Positions 37,600-48,680 are shown, numbered from the stretch's first letter. The stretch is DNA of 64,000 nt from Zeus faber (GCA_960531495.1 CAUIJY010000071.1:1302001-1366000), one strand, 5' to 3'. The notes: generated by a model not told the origin, from the letters alone. Program-made: numbers and translations.

Positions 37600-38301
37600 A
37601 GATGCAGTTATCGTGGATGAGGATGTCGGGGTCCTGGTGCTGGGGAAAGGAGGCCCATACCTATAGCAACATAGGTGTCGCCACATTCCTTCTGTCTCAA
37701 TGCCATGTACGCTTGTATTTCTGGTTTTCCCAACGCAGTCATGATGCATTTTTCACTAGAGTACAAATGCATGGTATACAACAACATCCACATACAATTA
37801 ACAGAGCAGCAATGATAGCAACGTTGATTATGCATGATAAAATGAGGCCTTTTCATTTGGAAAACATAGAGTCCAACCAACCAGTGATGTGATCATCCAT
37901 TCCTGCATTTTCTTTTAGTTCTACGCTCCGTGAGTGGAGTAGCAATTCCTCCTACTGGTTCCTGTGTTTATAAGCACATTACTCCATGCCCCACAATCAA
38001 TATGGGTACCTTAAACCTCGTCCAGCCACCAGTCACTTGTTAGTCTAGGGTTGGTGGACCACGCATATTTCTCATTCCACTGGTACTGCTCCTACCCTGT
38101 GGAATCACACTTTATTATGGAACAGAAATCAACATTGAATGCCAGGATTTGTCCTTCATAGGCATAAATGACAAGAACTGTTTCTTTCATTCGGCCCCAC
38201 TCTTTGACCTTTGTCATATACTGGTCATACGATAATTGGGGTCCCACTTGGTAAGAATATGTATACTGTGTAGGGTCCAGGACTTCTCCTAGGGTAAACA
38301 A
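37600..38301 (-). pseudogene. env start and degenerate remainder (surface subunit region)
   Basis: A frame opens at 38301 just after the pol stop (38333) and reads 69 codons to a TAG. The same frame continues past the stop with recognisably protein-like text (EQYQWNEKYAW) and then further stops. A 90-codon frame in another phase (37880-37608) includes RQKECGDTYVAIG. Identity as env rests on position, immediately after integrase, and not on a clear motif. No signal peptide, cleavage site, fusion peptide or transmembrane segment is seen. The region runs into the dispersed repeat at about 37594. Confidence 0.45.
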
Positions 38302-38332
38302 AAAAAATGTTATTTTTTTTTTACATGGTTAA

Positions 38333-38755
38333 TTACAGAATGCTTACGTCTTTCAGCTGGATCCTTGTTTCTGTGAGAGTTCTTGCGGGTGGGGTGACAG
38401 GGGCGCAGTGGGAGAGGTGGTGACAGGGAGCACCAGTTTTATTTTTGAGCTTTACTGCATGTGAGGTGGCCAACACTACCTCCCAAGGTCCAGTCCACCT
38501 TGGCTCAGGCCACTTCTGTTTGTGGACTTTGATGTGGACCCAGTCTCCGGGGCTGACCACCAGGGTGTGGGGCAGTCTGGGGCAGTGTTCTTGACCTGTG
38601 AATACAAAACTCGAGATACTGCGGTTAGTGCTTTGACATATTCAGGTAAACCTTCCTGGAAATCATCAAAAGCGGGTGATTTAGCTGGTAGGTTGTGAGG
38701 ACCTGGCATGGGGCGGCCTGTTAATATCTCGTGTGGGCTAAGATGTGTTTGACTA
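38333..38755 (-). pseudogene. Integrase C-terminal domain, split by frameshifts
   Basis: The integrase core frame stops at 38753. Coding text continues in another phase with SPHEILTGRPMPGPHN and EYVKALTAVSR (38709 onward), then shifts again near 38590 to PGDWVHIKVHK and PRWTGPWEVVLAT, ending at a stop at 38333. This is the SH3-like DNA-binding domain typical of gammaretroviral integrases. Two frameshifts separate it from the catalytic core, so no full-length integrase can be made. Confidence 0.8.
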
Positions 38756-40402
38756 TGGGGAGAGGTCTCGCATGGACATTAATGCTAGGGGTAGGGCATC
38801 TACCCACGTTAGTTTAGTCGTTTTTGTGATGTTCTGTAGAGACATACTGAGTTGCTGTTTTGTCTCTATCAGCACCTTGGCCATTTTTTCTTTCAACGTC
38901 TGGTTTGCACTTTCAACTAGGCCTTTTGACTGGGGGTGATAGACTGAACCAGATCTATGGGAGATACCTAATGCCTGTTCTACCTGGCTGAGTTTTTTAT
39001 CGCTGGTAAAATGAGATCCATTGTCCGAGCAGATAACTGTGGGGTAACCCCACCGAGGAATGCGTTTTTTCCATAACCATTTAATCACAGATACTGCATC
39101 CTCTCTTTTGCAAGGGACTGCTTCTACCCATTTGGAGAATCGATCTACCATCACGAGTAGGTATCTGTACCCTTGTACTCTGTTGTCCCTGCCCATGCCG
39201 GTGTAATCTATGCATATTTCTCTGAAGGGGTAGGGGGGCACTGAGAATGTTCCCAAAGGTCTTTGGTAGACTGTCTTCTTATTTAGCTCGTGACAGACGA
39301 CGCATTCTGCAATATGGTTGGCCACCATTTCCTCCAGGTAGGGATGCCACCAGTCCTGTTTGAGCCTGTTGGTGGTTCTTTTGGGTCCTTCATGAGTCTG
39401 TCCATGTGCATCCTTGATGAGGTAGACCAGGAGTGCGGCTGGTGCTACTGGGCGCCCATCGTGGCTTCTCCATAGGCCGCTGGTGCATGTGGCTCCTTTC
39501 TTCTGCCACTGCGAGTGTTCGTTCCATTTCGCTTCTTTCTGCACTTCTTTCAGATGTTCCTCTGACAAATTGAGGGCGTTGTCTTCAGTAAATACAATCA
39601 TCATTGCTGCGCTTTCTTTTAGGTTCCCTCCTGCTTCTTTTGCTGCTGTGTCGGCTGCGTTTGAATTTCCTTTGGAGTGTCCTTTGCATTTGATGATCTG
39701 GATTTTTCGGGGGAGATGTATAGCTTCCAGGAGGGCGAGTATGAGGTCTTTGTGTTTTACCGGGGCTCCTGCTGACGTTTGGAGTCCTCTTTTCATCCAT
39801 ATGGCTACATCCACGTGAGCTGCAGCGTGTGCGTATGCTGAGTCGGTGAATATGTTTGCATTTTTGTTTTTTGAGATTTTTAATGCTTTCACCGAGGCGT
39901 CGAGTTCTGCTTTTTGTGCTGATGCTGGTTGTTCTATCATCCCACTTCTTAGGGTGACGTGGTGTCCATTAATTTGTTGAATGGCTGCGTATGATGCTCT
40001 ATTTCCCTCTTCTTCTTTTAAACAACAACCATCTATAAACATGACAATTTCTGCATCGGGGTCAGATGTTCCATCCAAGTCTGTGCGGCCCTTTGCTTCC
40101 AGTTTCATGAGCTGTACGCATTCATGGGTGCCATCTGCATACTGTAGTCCGCCGGCCAGGTTGATTCCATCGGCTGTGTACAAGACATTGTCTCTTTCCA
40201 GGGTGACATGCAAGCGCATCTTGTGTTTTGGTGTGGTAAAGGTGAAATCCGTTTGATCGAGGTAGGATTTGACTCCATGAGTGGTATGCACGATGGTGGG
40301 GTGGTAGAAAGTAATGCGGTCGGTTCTCGTAGGGCGTGTGCGATGGCAGCCGTGTGTCGTCCACATCCGGAGAGTCCATGTTCCACTGTGTCGAGTTTGC
40401 AA
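38753..40402 (-). pseudogene. RNase H plus integrase zinc-binding and catalytic domains (open 549-codon frame)
   Basis: From about residue 28 the frame is homologous pol. RNase H shows its acidic residues in MFIDGCC (D124), KAELDAS (E166), FTDSAY (D187) and near SNAAD (D251). The integrase zinc domain has H333, H337, C367 and C370 (CVVC). The core has aspartates in CIDYTG (D399) and CSDNGSHF (D460) and a glutamate in GLVESANQ (E497), about 36 residues apart, close to the canonical D,D-35-E spacing. The first 27 residues are a wrong-frame extension. All key residues look intact, in contrast to the broken flanks. No own promoter is visible. Confidence 0.85.
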
Positions 40403-41640
40403 CTGTGGTGAGCCAGGATCGCGCGCTCACCGTGTCGAGGCTGCCAGAGCACAGCTTGACAATTCCGTGCTTTTCAGTAACGTCCAAATGGAACGAGGAA
40501 GAGATGTCTGGGGTGCATAGGTGTTCGGCCTTCCCCATGAGTTGTTTCAATCTTATGAACGCTTCCTCCGCACTTGTGGTCCAGTTGAGTGGTGCCTTGA
40601 CGTTCCGATGGCCAGCTTCCGCAATGGGTTCGCGTGGGGGAACAGTGTGGTCCACATAATCAGCTATGTGGTGTCTGCTATAGCCAGTGAGTCCCAGGAA
40701 TGCTAGCATTTGCTGCACGGTGGTGGGTTTAGGGTACTGGAGCATTGCCTGTTGTCTTTCCGGGTTGATGTATCTCTTATCTCCCGTGATCCTTTTTCCC
40801 AGGAATACCACTTCTGTGCGGCAGACCTGTGCTTTTTCCTTCCTGATTTTGTAGCCACATTTTGCGATGCGCCGTAGCAGGGATTTGGTGGCCGTGAGGC
40901 AATTTTCTACTGTGGTGATGTCCATGAGGATGTCGTCGACATACTGGATGAGTAGGAGTTCCTTGAGATCTGCCTTCAGGCAGGCGTTGAATATGGTTGG
41001 CGTGCATGTGAATCCTCGTAGCATTCTTGTGTAGGTCTAAGAGCATTTTTTAAATGTGAATGCAAACATATCTTGACTTTCTTTGGCCAAGGGGAGGCAA
41101 AAAAATGCGTTGGCCAGGTCGATGACGGTGAAAAATTGATGACTCGGGGAGCCTGCATGCAGGGCGACATGGGGGTTGGGCACTTTTTCAGTAATGGGTT
41201 GGACCACCTGGTTGATACGTCGCAGATCGTGGACCAGGCGCCATGAGTGTCCTCCAGCCTTGGGTACTGGTAGAATTTGTGTGTTCCACGGTGAATCCGC
41301 TGGTCGTAGAACTCCTGCTTGTAAGAGGCCTTCAATGGTGGAGGCTATTCGAGCAGCTGCCTCGGGCTTGACCTTGTACTGACCTTGCCAAATGGGCACA
41401 GCGTGGGCTTTCACTTTGATGTGTATATTGTGGTGTGATGTGCAGCCAACGTGATAGGGGCCGGTGGTCCAGAGGGTTGGCGGTATTTGGGCGAACATTT
41501 CTGCTGCCAGGGGGTGTTCTTCGATGCTTCCTTGATAAGTTCTTTCCAGGACATTTCTTTCATATATGCCTTGTTCGTAGCTGTTGTGTCCTATTCTCCA
41601 AACCGATTTGTCTGGCGTGTGTTGCAACAGGGGGTTCGTT
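40310..41640 (-). pseudogene. Reverse transcriptase, interrupted by a stop and frameshifts
   Basis: One frame from about 41627 contains LVHDLRRINQ and VIDLANAFFCLPL (the palm aspartate motif). It meets an in-frame TAG at 41037-41039 and then resumes in the same frame with GFTCTPTIFN and QYVDDILM, the YVDD catalytic motif (about 40935). Thumb/connection text continues to about 40460, shifts frame ([15 protein letters not shown]), and shifts again near 40310 into the RNase H frame. The polymerase residues are present, but the enzyme is cut by one stop and at least two frameshifts. Confidence 0.85.
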
Positions 41641-42470
41641 GTGGGGACCCAGGTGGGTTGGCGAGGGCTCTTTTGACCATGGGGCCCAATTGTTTGGCTG
41701 CATGGTTGGCTTCTACGGCTAGGGTCACATGTGGAACTGCGGTGTTGTGAAGTAGATACCAGGATTGTTGGTCTGGTGTCAGGCGGACCGCTGCTGCAAC
41801 TCCTTCGTGGCCCAGATAGAAGTCTGTTGTCTGGAGTCGTTCTTGTCGTCCCTCCTTTTTCGCTTCCCAGCCTTCGTCATAGATGTCATCACGGTGGCGT
41901 GTGAAACAGAGAGTGCAGTGTACGGGTCCAGCATCGACTTTTTCCAGAGTTGGTAGGTTTACAAAATGCCACCAGCCGGTGAGTGTGGGGTCGGGGGTGG
42001 TATCAGGAGTTCCACCTAAGACGAGTATACGTTCGAGGGGTATTAGCTCTTCTTTTGGCTCAGAGAAACTAACTTCCAGACCGTGGGGTTACATATCACA
42101 GATGCCCCTGTTCTTCGGAGAAGGTCCCTTCCCATTAGGTTGGTGGGGCAGCTTGGTGAGTAGAGGTATTGGTGTCTGACTTTGTGAGGACCTATCTTGG
42201 TAGGGAGGGGTGCGGTGAAGGGTTGGACTTGTGTCGTCCCAGAGAATCCAACAGTCCGTTATTTCCGAGTGGATAGTTGTATGTAGTACGTAGTATGTTG
42301 GCGGCCAGGTTCTTCAAGCAAGACACGTGACAGTGACAGTGACAGTAATTCCTTGGATTGACAGTGATTCCTTGGATTGTACATGGCACTACTGGTTCGG
42401 CATTTATTTTTGTCTGTACCACCACTTCCATGTCCCCTGGGCGCCTCTATGCTCCATGCCATGGCGGGGT
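41640..42470 (-). pseudogene. Protease and protease-RT linker, active site not recognisable
   Basis: In one frame the segment from about 42250 to 42090 reads VGFSGTTQVQPF and then CPTNLMGRDLL, the C-terminal half of a retroviral aspartic protease with its GRD motif. Upstream in the same frame is a stop at 42259-42261. Where the catalytic Asp-Thr/Ser-Gly should lie, the text reads VLLEEPGRQH, so the triad is absent. A small duplication of CCAAGGAAT(C/T)ACTGTC near 42330-42375 may have disturbed the region. Downstream, HVTLAVEANHAAKQLGPMV (about 41730) is linker text of the type found between protease and RT in fish ERVs, in a different phase from RT. Confidence 0.65.
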
Positions 42471-44885
42471 GTCCATGCGGGGTCCTCCCTTTCCTCTCGA
42501 GGAAGCTCCTCTTCCTCTCTGAGGGGGGCGGTAGGATCCTCTATATAATTGCTGGGGTTGTTGGTTCTGGGGGCATTCCCTTGCCCAGTGGTCACTTTGG
42601 CCACAGATGAAACATCCTGTAGTTTTCTCGGGTCCTCCCCATCCTCTAGAGGATTGGAATTGTCCTCTCCCTCTCAGTTGCTGCCATTGGGGGGGGCCTT
42701 GGGGGTATGAGGGTGCGGGGGCCCCGGGATACTGCCGCTGGGGATATTCATAGGGAGTCCAGGCCTGCTGCCATTGGGGTAGGTGCTGGGCTGGTGGGTA
42801 GGCGGGGGTTACAGTTAGGGGCTGTGGTCCTGTCCATTGTAGTGGCGCGGTTTGGGGCGGGGCCTGTGCTTCAGGGGTGGTGACTACTGCTTGCACAGTT
42901 GCTTTCTTCTTTTTGTCCGTATTGACTTCATCTTCCAGTTTTTTTACCTGCATTTTTAGTAGTCTGGTTTGTATGGAATCTTTCTCCAGGAATTCGTCTT
43001 CTTGCTTTTTGATGTGTCTTTCCAGGTGATGGATGAGATGGCTCTCCCACTGTCTCTCGGTCATGTCTGACAGTCAAACTGTGTCTGCGAGCTACAGCCT
43101 GACATCTCCTGGGAGGCCATTTTGGCATTTGGCATCTGCATGTACATGGGGAGACCCACTAGGCAGGGGTCATGACGTTCTACAGTGCTATCACTCCAGA
43201 GCTCCTTTGCTCATGTGAGATAGGCGTGTGGTTCTTCCCCATTTTTAAATCTCAGGCCTGCCAGGGCCACTGTGTTGCGTCTGGTCGGCCAGGTTTCTCT
43301 CATGGCTGTCCATATGTCATTCCGCATGTGGTCGAATGGGTGCTCGTGTGCCATGGTGAGGGTTCTAACTTCTCTTTCCAGGGAGGTCAGGGTGATGTTT
43401 CCTGCTGTGGCGCGGAGAATGGCTCGCACATCTCTTAGGGCTAGTGTGTCAGCCGCTGTGTGGTTTTCGAAGATTCGGATCCATGCTGCAGCTCCTTTGT
43501 CCAACGCTGATAGGTTGCCTTTGAGGGCCTGCATGTCGCGGTGGTACCAGGGAACAAATGTTTCTCTTTTGGCGGACTGCTTTTGTTCCTCCTCTCGTTG
43601 TCTAATTTTCGAGCGGGTAACTATCCCTATTGCTGACGATCTTCTGGCCTGGCTTTTGGATGATGCTATAAGGGTTCCTTTTCTTCTGTTGTCGTTTGTG
43701 TACTCTCCCCGGGAGCTGCCACTGTTTTTGAATGACCACTTTTTTGTCTTAGTCTCGTGGTCTGACATGGGTTCTTCTTCCCAGGAGCGGAGGGGGGTGG
43801 GGTGTCTTTGTTTTGTTTTCTTAAAGGTGTATTTGGGGACTACAGGGGTAGGTGAAGGTGTGGGCTGGCTTCGGGTCTTTTGTTTTTCTTTGGGTTGTTG
43901 TTTGGCTGTAGCGTCTGAAGGAGGTGCTATGAGATGAACATGGGTTGTGTTGGCATCCTCTGGTAGTGGGCCACATTGTCCAGTCAGTGTGACAGTTGCG
44001 TGGCTAACCCTTGTGGTACATTTCTTTTTCCTTTCTTGATGTCTTTTTGTGGTTTGTAGGACTGGCAAGTGCATTCGTCGTCCTCTGTATTAGAGGAGAG
44101 AAACTCTTTGTGTCTGTTTGATCGTTAGGGGGCGATGTCTGATCATTGTCCTTGTTCTCACTGTCAGATGGCTTTGGGGAGGGCTGTACTCGGAAATGGA
44201 TTTGGATCGGGCCTTCCATTACTAATACGGGTGCTTGTATTTCTGGCGGGGGTGGGGTGGCTATTTTCTGGTTGCTCAGCACAGGGGGCGCTGTTGCTTC
44301 AGGTGTGTGCTCGGTCTTAGGGTTGTACGGAGAGGGGGGGTGCCGATGTGTTTCTTCATCGGCCAGCAGGGAGGGGTAGAGGGAGGGGGTGGTGTGGGGT
44401 TGGAGTGGGGTGTGACCTTGGGGGATGGGTTCGGGGAGGGGTGGTAACTTGTCTTCTTGTGGGGGGTAGGGTTCCTTCTGGGCTTCTACCACTGCCTTGG
44501 TTGCGGCATTTCTGATTTTATTGCGACGTTCGACAATCATTTCCGCTCGAATCCATGCCGTCATTATGTGCTGAACCAGCGCCCATTGTGCACGCTGCTT
44601 GTTTAACTTGCGCTTTCAAGCCCCCATTAATCCAGGGTTGTTTTTTGCATCCACTCCTGCTTCAGCCAGCAGTCTTTTTTCTTCCTCTATCACCTGGGTG
44701 CGGTTTTCTGCTGTCGGGGTAGTGTCTTTCGACCACCACCCTGCTTTGATCCATTTTTGTTCATATTTATGGAATTTCCAAGTTTCTCAAGCATGGAACT
44801 TTGGCTCTGTTCTGTTCTTGAGCTCAGCTACAGCTTCAATACGAATCTCACTCGTGCCGGGTCTGGGGGATGGGGTCTTTTCCAT
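42447..44885 (-). pseudogene. gag: matrix, proline-rich region, capsid and single-zinc-knuckle nucleocapsid
   Basis: The likely start is at 44885 (MEKTPSPRPG). The same frame has TGA stops after PKFHA and after GLMGA, then opens as a 186-codon proline-rich stretch (44564-44004). A frameshift near 44030-44070 leads to a capsid-like frame (to 43211) with VPWYHRDMQALKGNLSALD. After another TGA and a shift near 43075 comes a coiled-coil-like charged segment (HHLERHIKKQEDEFLEKD) and a nucleocapsid with CFICGQSDHWARECP, a Cx2Cx4Hx4C knuckle, followed by Arg-Gly-rich text. The order matches gamma/epsilon-type Gag. At least three stops and two frameshifts make it non-functional. Confidence 0.85.
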
Positions 44886-45962
44886 TATGTTTTTGAATGG
44901 CAGGAGAACAAAAGACATGGGAAGAAGTGGGAGGGGGAAACCTCAAATGTTCGGATCTCAATGTGTTTCTGGTGCAGCTACGCCACTAGTGGTCTTTTAG
45001 GTTATTACAGGTCAACTTTTTTTTTTATTTGTATTTTTTTTTTATATATTGCCCTTTTATCTAGGGCAATTTGAGGAGGTTGTTCATACACATACACACA
45101 CAAAACCTCTAGCACACATGCACAGACTCTATCAAACACACACTCTCTTAAACACAAAGACTGTCTCAAACACACACACGCCCGCGGTCTCTCTCACATT
45201 CACACACACGCATGGTACCTCTCTTTCCACACACACAAGGTACCTCGTTGCGCACACTCTCACTCACACAGCCGGCAATACAATTTTACGCTAAGTCACG
45301 TGAATTGGGCCTTTAACCCTTTAATATTTGGTTTCTCTAAGAACCGGGCCTTTAACCCCTAAATGCTTGGCTTCCTTTTTACTTTAAAAATGATTCCGGG
45401 CCTTTCACCCTTAAATGAAATTACCGACTATCGACTACCCTTCTGAAGGCTGAGTTTAACATTTTTCATCGCCAGACATCACTTAGTTTAGGCATTTCGG
45501 AGGTCTTTTCAACAACCGGGCCTAAACGGGATTCGGAATTACTTCACGAGTTAAACATTGTTCATCACCAAAACGTCGCTCAGTTTAGGCATACTGGATG
45601 TATTCTCTACACACGGGCCCAAACGTTACGTGGAATTACTACGCAATTTAAACACACAGCCGCTTCGAAGGGGGGTTTCCTAACCCGTTCCCTTAACTTA
45701 CCTTACTACCGTTCTCATCAAACAATCCAATTTCTCCTCTCCACAATATTTAACAATTATTATTCATGCATCATTCAACAATACATCCCCAAAACCACAA
45801 AGTTGTTCGTCCAGCCTTAAACAGTACAACACTTCCACCTAAAATATTCCTATCTAATCTATGCAGACTTCATGAAATGGCTCTGCTCACCTTTTAGCGG
45901 GTACCCATGGAAGTATCGCAACCGTTCAGGCTTTCGGAACTCCTCTGCAGTCTTGTAATGGG
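44886..45962 (-). other. ERV leader (untranslated region between primer-binding site and gag)
   Basis: The leader is about 1.08 kb. It holds an imperfect CA-rich tract (45083-45272), three GGGCCTTT(A/C)ACCC words (about 45308, 45346 and 45396) and two degenerate 97-bp tandem units beginning GAGTT(T/A)AACATT at about 45452 and 45549, each with CAGTTTAGGCAT- or TTAGTTTAGGCAT-like cores. No open frame of note is present. A packaging or splice-donor role is expected of this region in retroviruses, but no specific signal is identified. Confidence 0.6.
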
Positions 45963-45980
45963 ATCACGTCGGGGTCACCA
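45963..45980 (-). promoter_or_regulatory. Retroviral primer-binding site complementary to tRNA-Trp
   Basis: The minus strand reads TGGTGACCCCGACGTGAT, an 18/18 match to the complement of the 3' end of vertebrate tRNA-Trp(CCA) including its CCA tail. It lies three bases (AAT) inside the LTR end, the correct position. Confidence 0.92.
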
Positions 45981-45983
45981 ATT

Positions 45984-46327
45984 TGTTGTGTTGTCAAAAT
46001 TTCCAAATCCGGAATGATGGGATGAAACTGGAACTTTGAGCTACGGAGAGTTTATAGGACGGTTTGAGAATCTACCAAAAAATAAAAAACGTTTTACGTC
46101 GACGTGGTTAGTCCTAAGCTGCGTGTCTCATCTAGCATACATTTCACCCAGGAGTCTGCAGAAACTTTGTTTCCTCGTCACTTTGTTACAAACGACAGAC
46201 CCCCCTTTGCGAGGCGGTCCCGCCTTTGTTATTTCCCATCTCCCGAGTATCTAGTTTCAGACTCGCCGCTGTGTGTGCGCCAGATTAACCGTTTCAGTGC
46301 CGGTTTCTAACTGGTTGCGTAGTTACA
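45984..46327 (-). mobile_element. 5' LTR of the ERV, outer limit tentative
   Basis: The inner end (minus strand ...ACAACACAACA) is fixed by the adjacent primer-binding site. The outer end is placed at TGTAACTACG because it gives TGT/ACA ends, but no second LTR or target duplication confirms it. A TATAAA on the minus strand at 46056-46051 is only about 70 bp from the inner end, which would make R-U5 unusually short. No clear AATAAA is seen. Confidence 0.5.
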
Positions 46328-46559
46328 CCCAGTGTCTTTAGACATTTTGGCTCTGACTGATCAATAAAACTGTATTTCATAATTACCCACTATATGAATG
46401 ATAGTAATGAACATGAATAAATTTATGTAATGTATACTGTAGGATACACACATATAGTTTTGCTATCGAGGATTAGTTCAATCTGTAATGTTATAGTTAT
46501 AGTAGTATAGTTATATGTAGTACGTAATAGTTATAGTATATGTATAAATATATATATAT
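46328..46559. other. AT-rich DNA with TAGTTATAG-type simple repeats
   Basis: Degenerate TATAGTTATAGTA words at 46484-46530 lead into (TA)n. There is no coding signal. Confidence 0.6.
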
Positions 46560-47260
46560 TTTTTTTTCTCACAAAACCCAACAGGAAGTCGGCCATTTTT
46601 AATTTTCCTGACTTTTTAGTCATATTTATGTTTTGTACTTTAGCGAAACTCCTCCTTGGCGATTTATCGGATCGGCTTCAAACTTGACGAGTGTCTACAA
46701 GACACCTTCACAGCTTAACATTATCAAAATATATATATTTTTTGGCACACGGTGTGGGCGTGGCAACACGTTAAATTTCATGTTCCAAAAGATACTTGGA
46801 AATTCACGAAACTTTGTGCACTCGTCAGTCCCAGTGTGGCAATTGATATTCTATGGATTCCGTGCTTGGGCATGGCAAAATGACCGGACACGCCCTGTTG
46901 AAAATTTCAAAACATCAAACCTATTCACTTTTTAACATGAAATTGGGTTTATTAATGTAACATCACTAGACTCAAAAAAAATTATATTGCCGCCATGACC
47001 GACACCCAACCAACAGGAAGGTGGCCATATTGGATTTAATGTGCGCAAACTCCTAGGGGATTCATCAGATCGACTTCAAAGTTCGCGAGTGTCTACAAGA
47101 CACTTTGGGGATTAAATTTATTAAAACATTGGGTTTTCGTCACACAATGTGGGCATGGCACTGTGTTGAATTGAAGTGTTAACCTGACTTTTGGGGCCTT
47201 AAGAAACTCGAAAAATCACAAAACTTTACACACTCAAGATCAAACCTATTCACTTTTTTA
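46560..47260 (+). repeat. Dispersed repeat family, second locus (plus orientation)
   Basis: It shares the hallmarks of 36400-37594: GGAAGTCGGCCATTTT, GTGTCTACAAGACAC (about 46692 and 47091, roughly 400 bp apart), GGGCGTGGCAACACG and CAGTCCCAGTGTGGC. It contains about one and a half degenerate units. Confidence 0.75.
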
Positions 47261-47548
47261 GTATCTCCTCCGAGATCTGCATAGAATTCCGGCAGGTTTT
47301 CCTCTTGTCTTTCTCCTCCGTCGGCGTATTGGTAAACACAGTGGCGGCAGGACAAAGAGATCTTAGTACGTACTCCGGTAAGTTGCGAAAAAGTCCGTAT
47401 GAGGTGTCGAACAGACGTCCAGGAGTGCTTGTCGTTCATATTGTAATAGCGACAGTGCACTGCATGCAAAAATAAGAACAATACAAATAGTAATAAACAC
47501 AAAACTAAGAGTTGAATGCAGAGCCGGTGTGTCCATACTACGGCGCAC
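47179..47548 (-). CDS. Small unrecognised ORF region with a hydrophobic N-terminus
   Basis: Two overlapping minus frames exist. One of 61 codons (47548-47363) starts MRRSMDTPALHS, has a hydrophobic stretch and contains LLQYERQALLDV. One of 107 codons (47502-47179) starts MCLLLFVLFLFLHAVHC, a signal-peptide-like opening. YxRxxLLx is a motif I associate with ORFs upstream of reverse transcriptase in fish LINE-like repeats, so this may be a transposon fragment. The 3' part overlaps the dispersed repeat. No domain is assigned and the right frame is undecided. Confidence 0.2.
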
Positions 47549-47560
47549 CCGGAAGTTAGT

Positions 47561-48420
47561 CCGGGTTAACTCATAAGTTAGCTAGCTTCCTCTGCTGAAC
47601 CAATATTTTACTAAAATGACTTTTACAACTCTCTTTGCTCCAACTTCCATCCTTAACAAAGAATCCCAAATGCATCATTTGCTAACTTTCCCACTTTCAT
47701 TGTCTTTCACATCAACTTCCATAATCATTTCAGCCTGTCAACTAACTTTACAGCTCTCTCGCCTTGTTATATTTTTTTCAAATAAATTTAAAGCCTTACA
47801 GTATCCTTTCCAGAAATCCTACCAGATATTTAGATTATAACGCTACTTTTAAACCAAGGACTCGTGTGGGAAACTAGTTTGACATGTTGTGTACAACACA
47901 CATACTATGCTTACTGTATCTCACATTTATACATTTGCTTGTTTTTAATCGCGATTTTCATCAGCCATGTAGCTAAACATACCCCGAGACACTGATAAAA
48001 TGTCTCCGAACTCATCTCATCCATACGTGCTCCAGAGTGATCCATCGGCCAGGCGGTCACACGCCTCAAACACCATTTCAATCACCCAAGGATTCATTCA
48101 TTCAACGCTTTTGCTAGGATGGGTCAAGAATAATCTATAATAATCATGTATTTAATAATGTCGATTTTATTATTGGATAACATAAAGCAAATAAACAGAC
48201 AAAAACCACGATTCTCTTGATCAATGCAAAATTGGCTACTTCATAAGTAAGGCATACATTTTTAATGTACAACACATCTCTGAGTACTTAAAAAAGCCCT
48301 CTATATAATACATTTCTCTTTATTCTTCTTCATAATATTGTTCTTATACTGTAGCTAACCAATAATAAATGAAATACTTTTTACCATTAATGCAACTTCT
48401 GGTGCTCCTTCGTTTTGCTG
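47561..48420. other. Unassigned AT-rich DNA
   Basis: There is no domain, repeat end or splice structure that I recognise. T-rich and TAAT-rich runs dominate, especially near 48120-48360. Confidence 0.4.
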
Positions 48421-48428
48421 ATGGCCTT

Positions 48429-48660
48429 CTAGTCTGGATCATACGTTGTGAGGTTAAGCTTAATGCAGGCGTTGAGGCTTCCATCAGTTAAACTTAAGCG
48501 TAGGATGGTCTTAATGTTTCTCAGATGCGAGAAAGACTGCTCACATGCATTTGTAAAGCCAAACATGGTCAATACGGCATTACTCACACGCTGCATTGTG
48601 TGCTGTGTGACGGGACGCTCGTTCCAAGTTTTAAGAATCAGCTGGTCTTCAGTGTCAAGT
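48429..48660 (-). pseudogene. hAT transposase C-terminal dimerisation region, fragment
   Basis: The minus frame from about 48660 reads about 76 codons and includes LTMFGFTNACEQSFSHLRNI and LTDGSLNACIKLNLTTYDPD before a TAG at 48429-48431. This is the conserved hAT C-terminal block (CEQxFS...LTDxxLxxC). The stop is followed in frame by KAIS, so it may be premature. All upstream transposase (zinc finger and catalytic core) is missing. A (TTCAAG)n tract and unrelated DNA follow at 48655-48680. Confidence 0.75.
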
Positions 48661-48680
48661 TCAAGTTCAAGTTCAAGAGA
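48655..48680. repeat. (TTCAAG)n microsatellite
   Basis: Four hexamer copies (AAGTTCAAGTTCAAGTTCAAG) inside the hAT remnant. Confidence 0.85.

Larger units (their letters stand above)
37600..46327 (-). mobile_element. Endogenous retrovirus, gamma/epsilon-like, 5' LTR to env start, 3' end missing
   Basis: In minus orientation the order is LTR (46327-45984), primer-binding site (45980-45963), leader of about 1.08 kb, gag (44885-42447), protease, reverse transcriptase, RNase H, integrase (to 38333) and an env start (38301). Gag has a single CCHC zinc knuckle and a proline-rich region, which fits gamma/epsilon-type viruses. Pol follows gag directly in the usual order. No copy of the LTR was found between 35400 and 37600, so the 3' half of env and the 3' LTR appear deleted. 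Gag, pro and pol carry several stops and frameshifts, so the provirus cannot make a full set of proteins. Confidence 0.9.

Noticed and set aside
43272-43937. 221-codon + frame and other + frames between 39290 and 44447
   Set aside because: They are antisense shadows of gag and pol on the minus strand.
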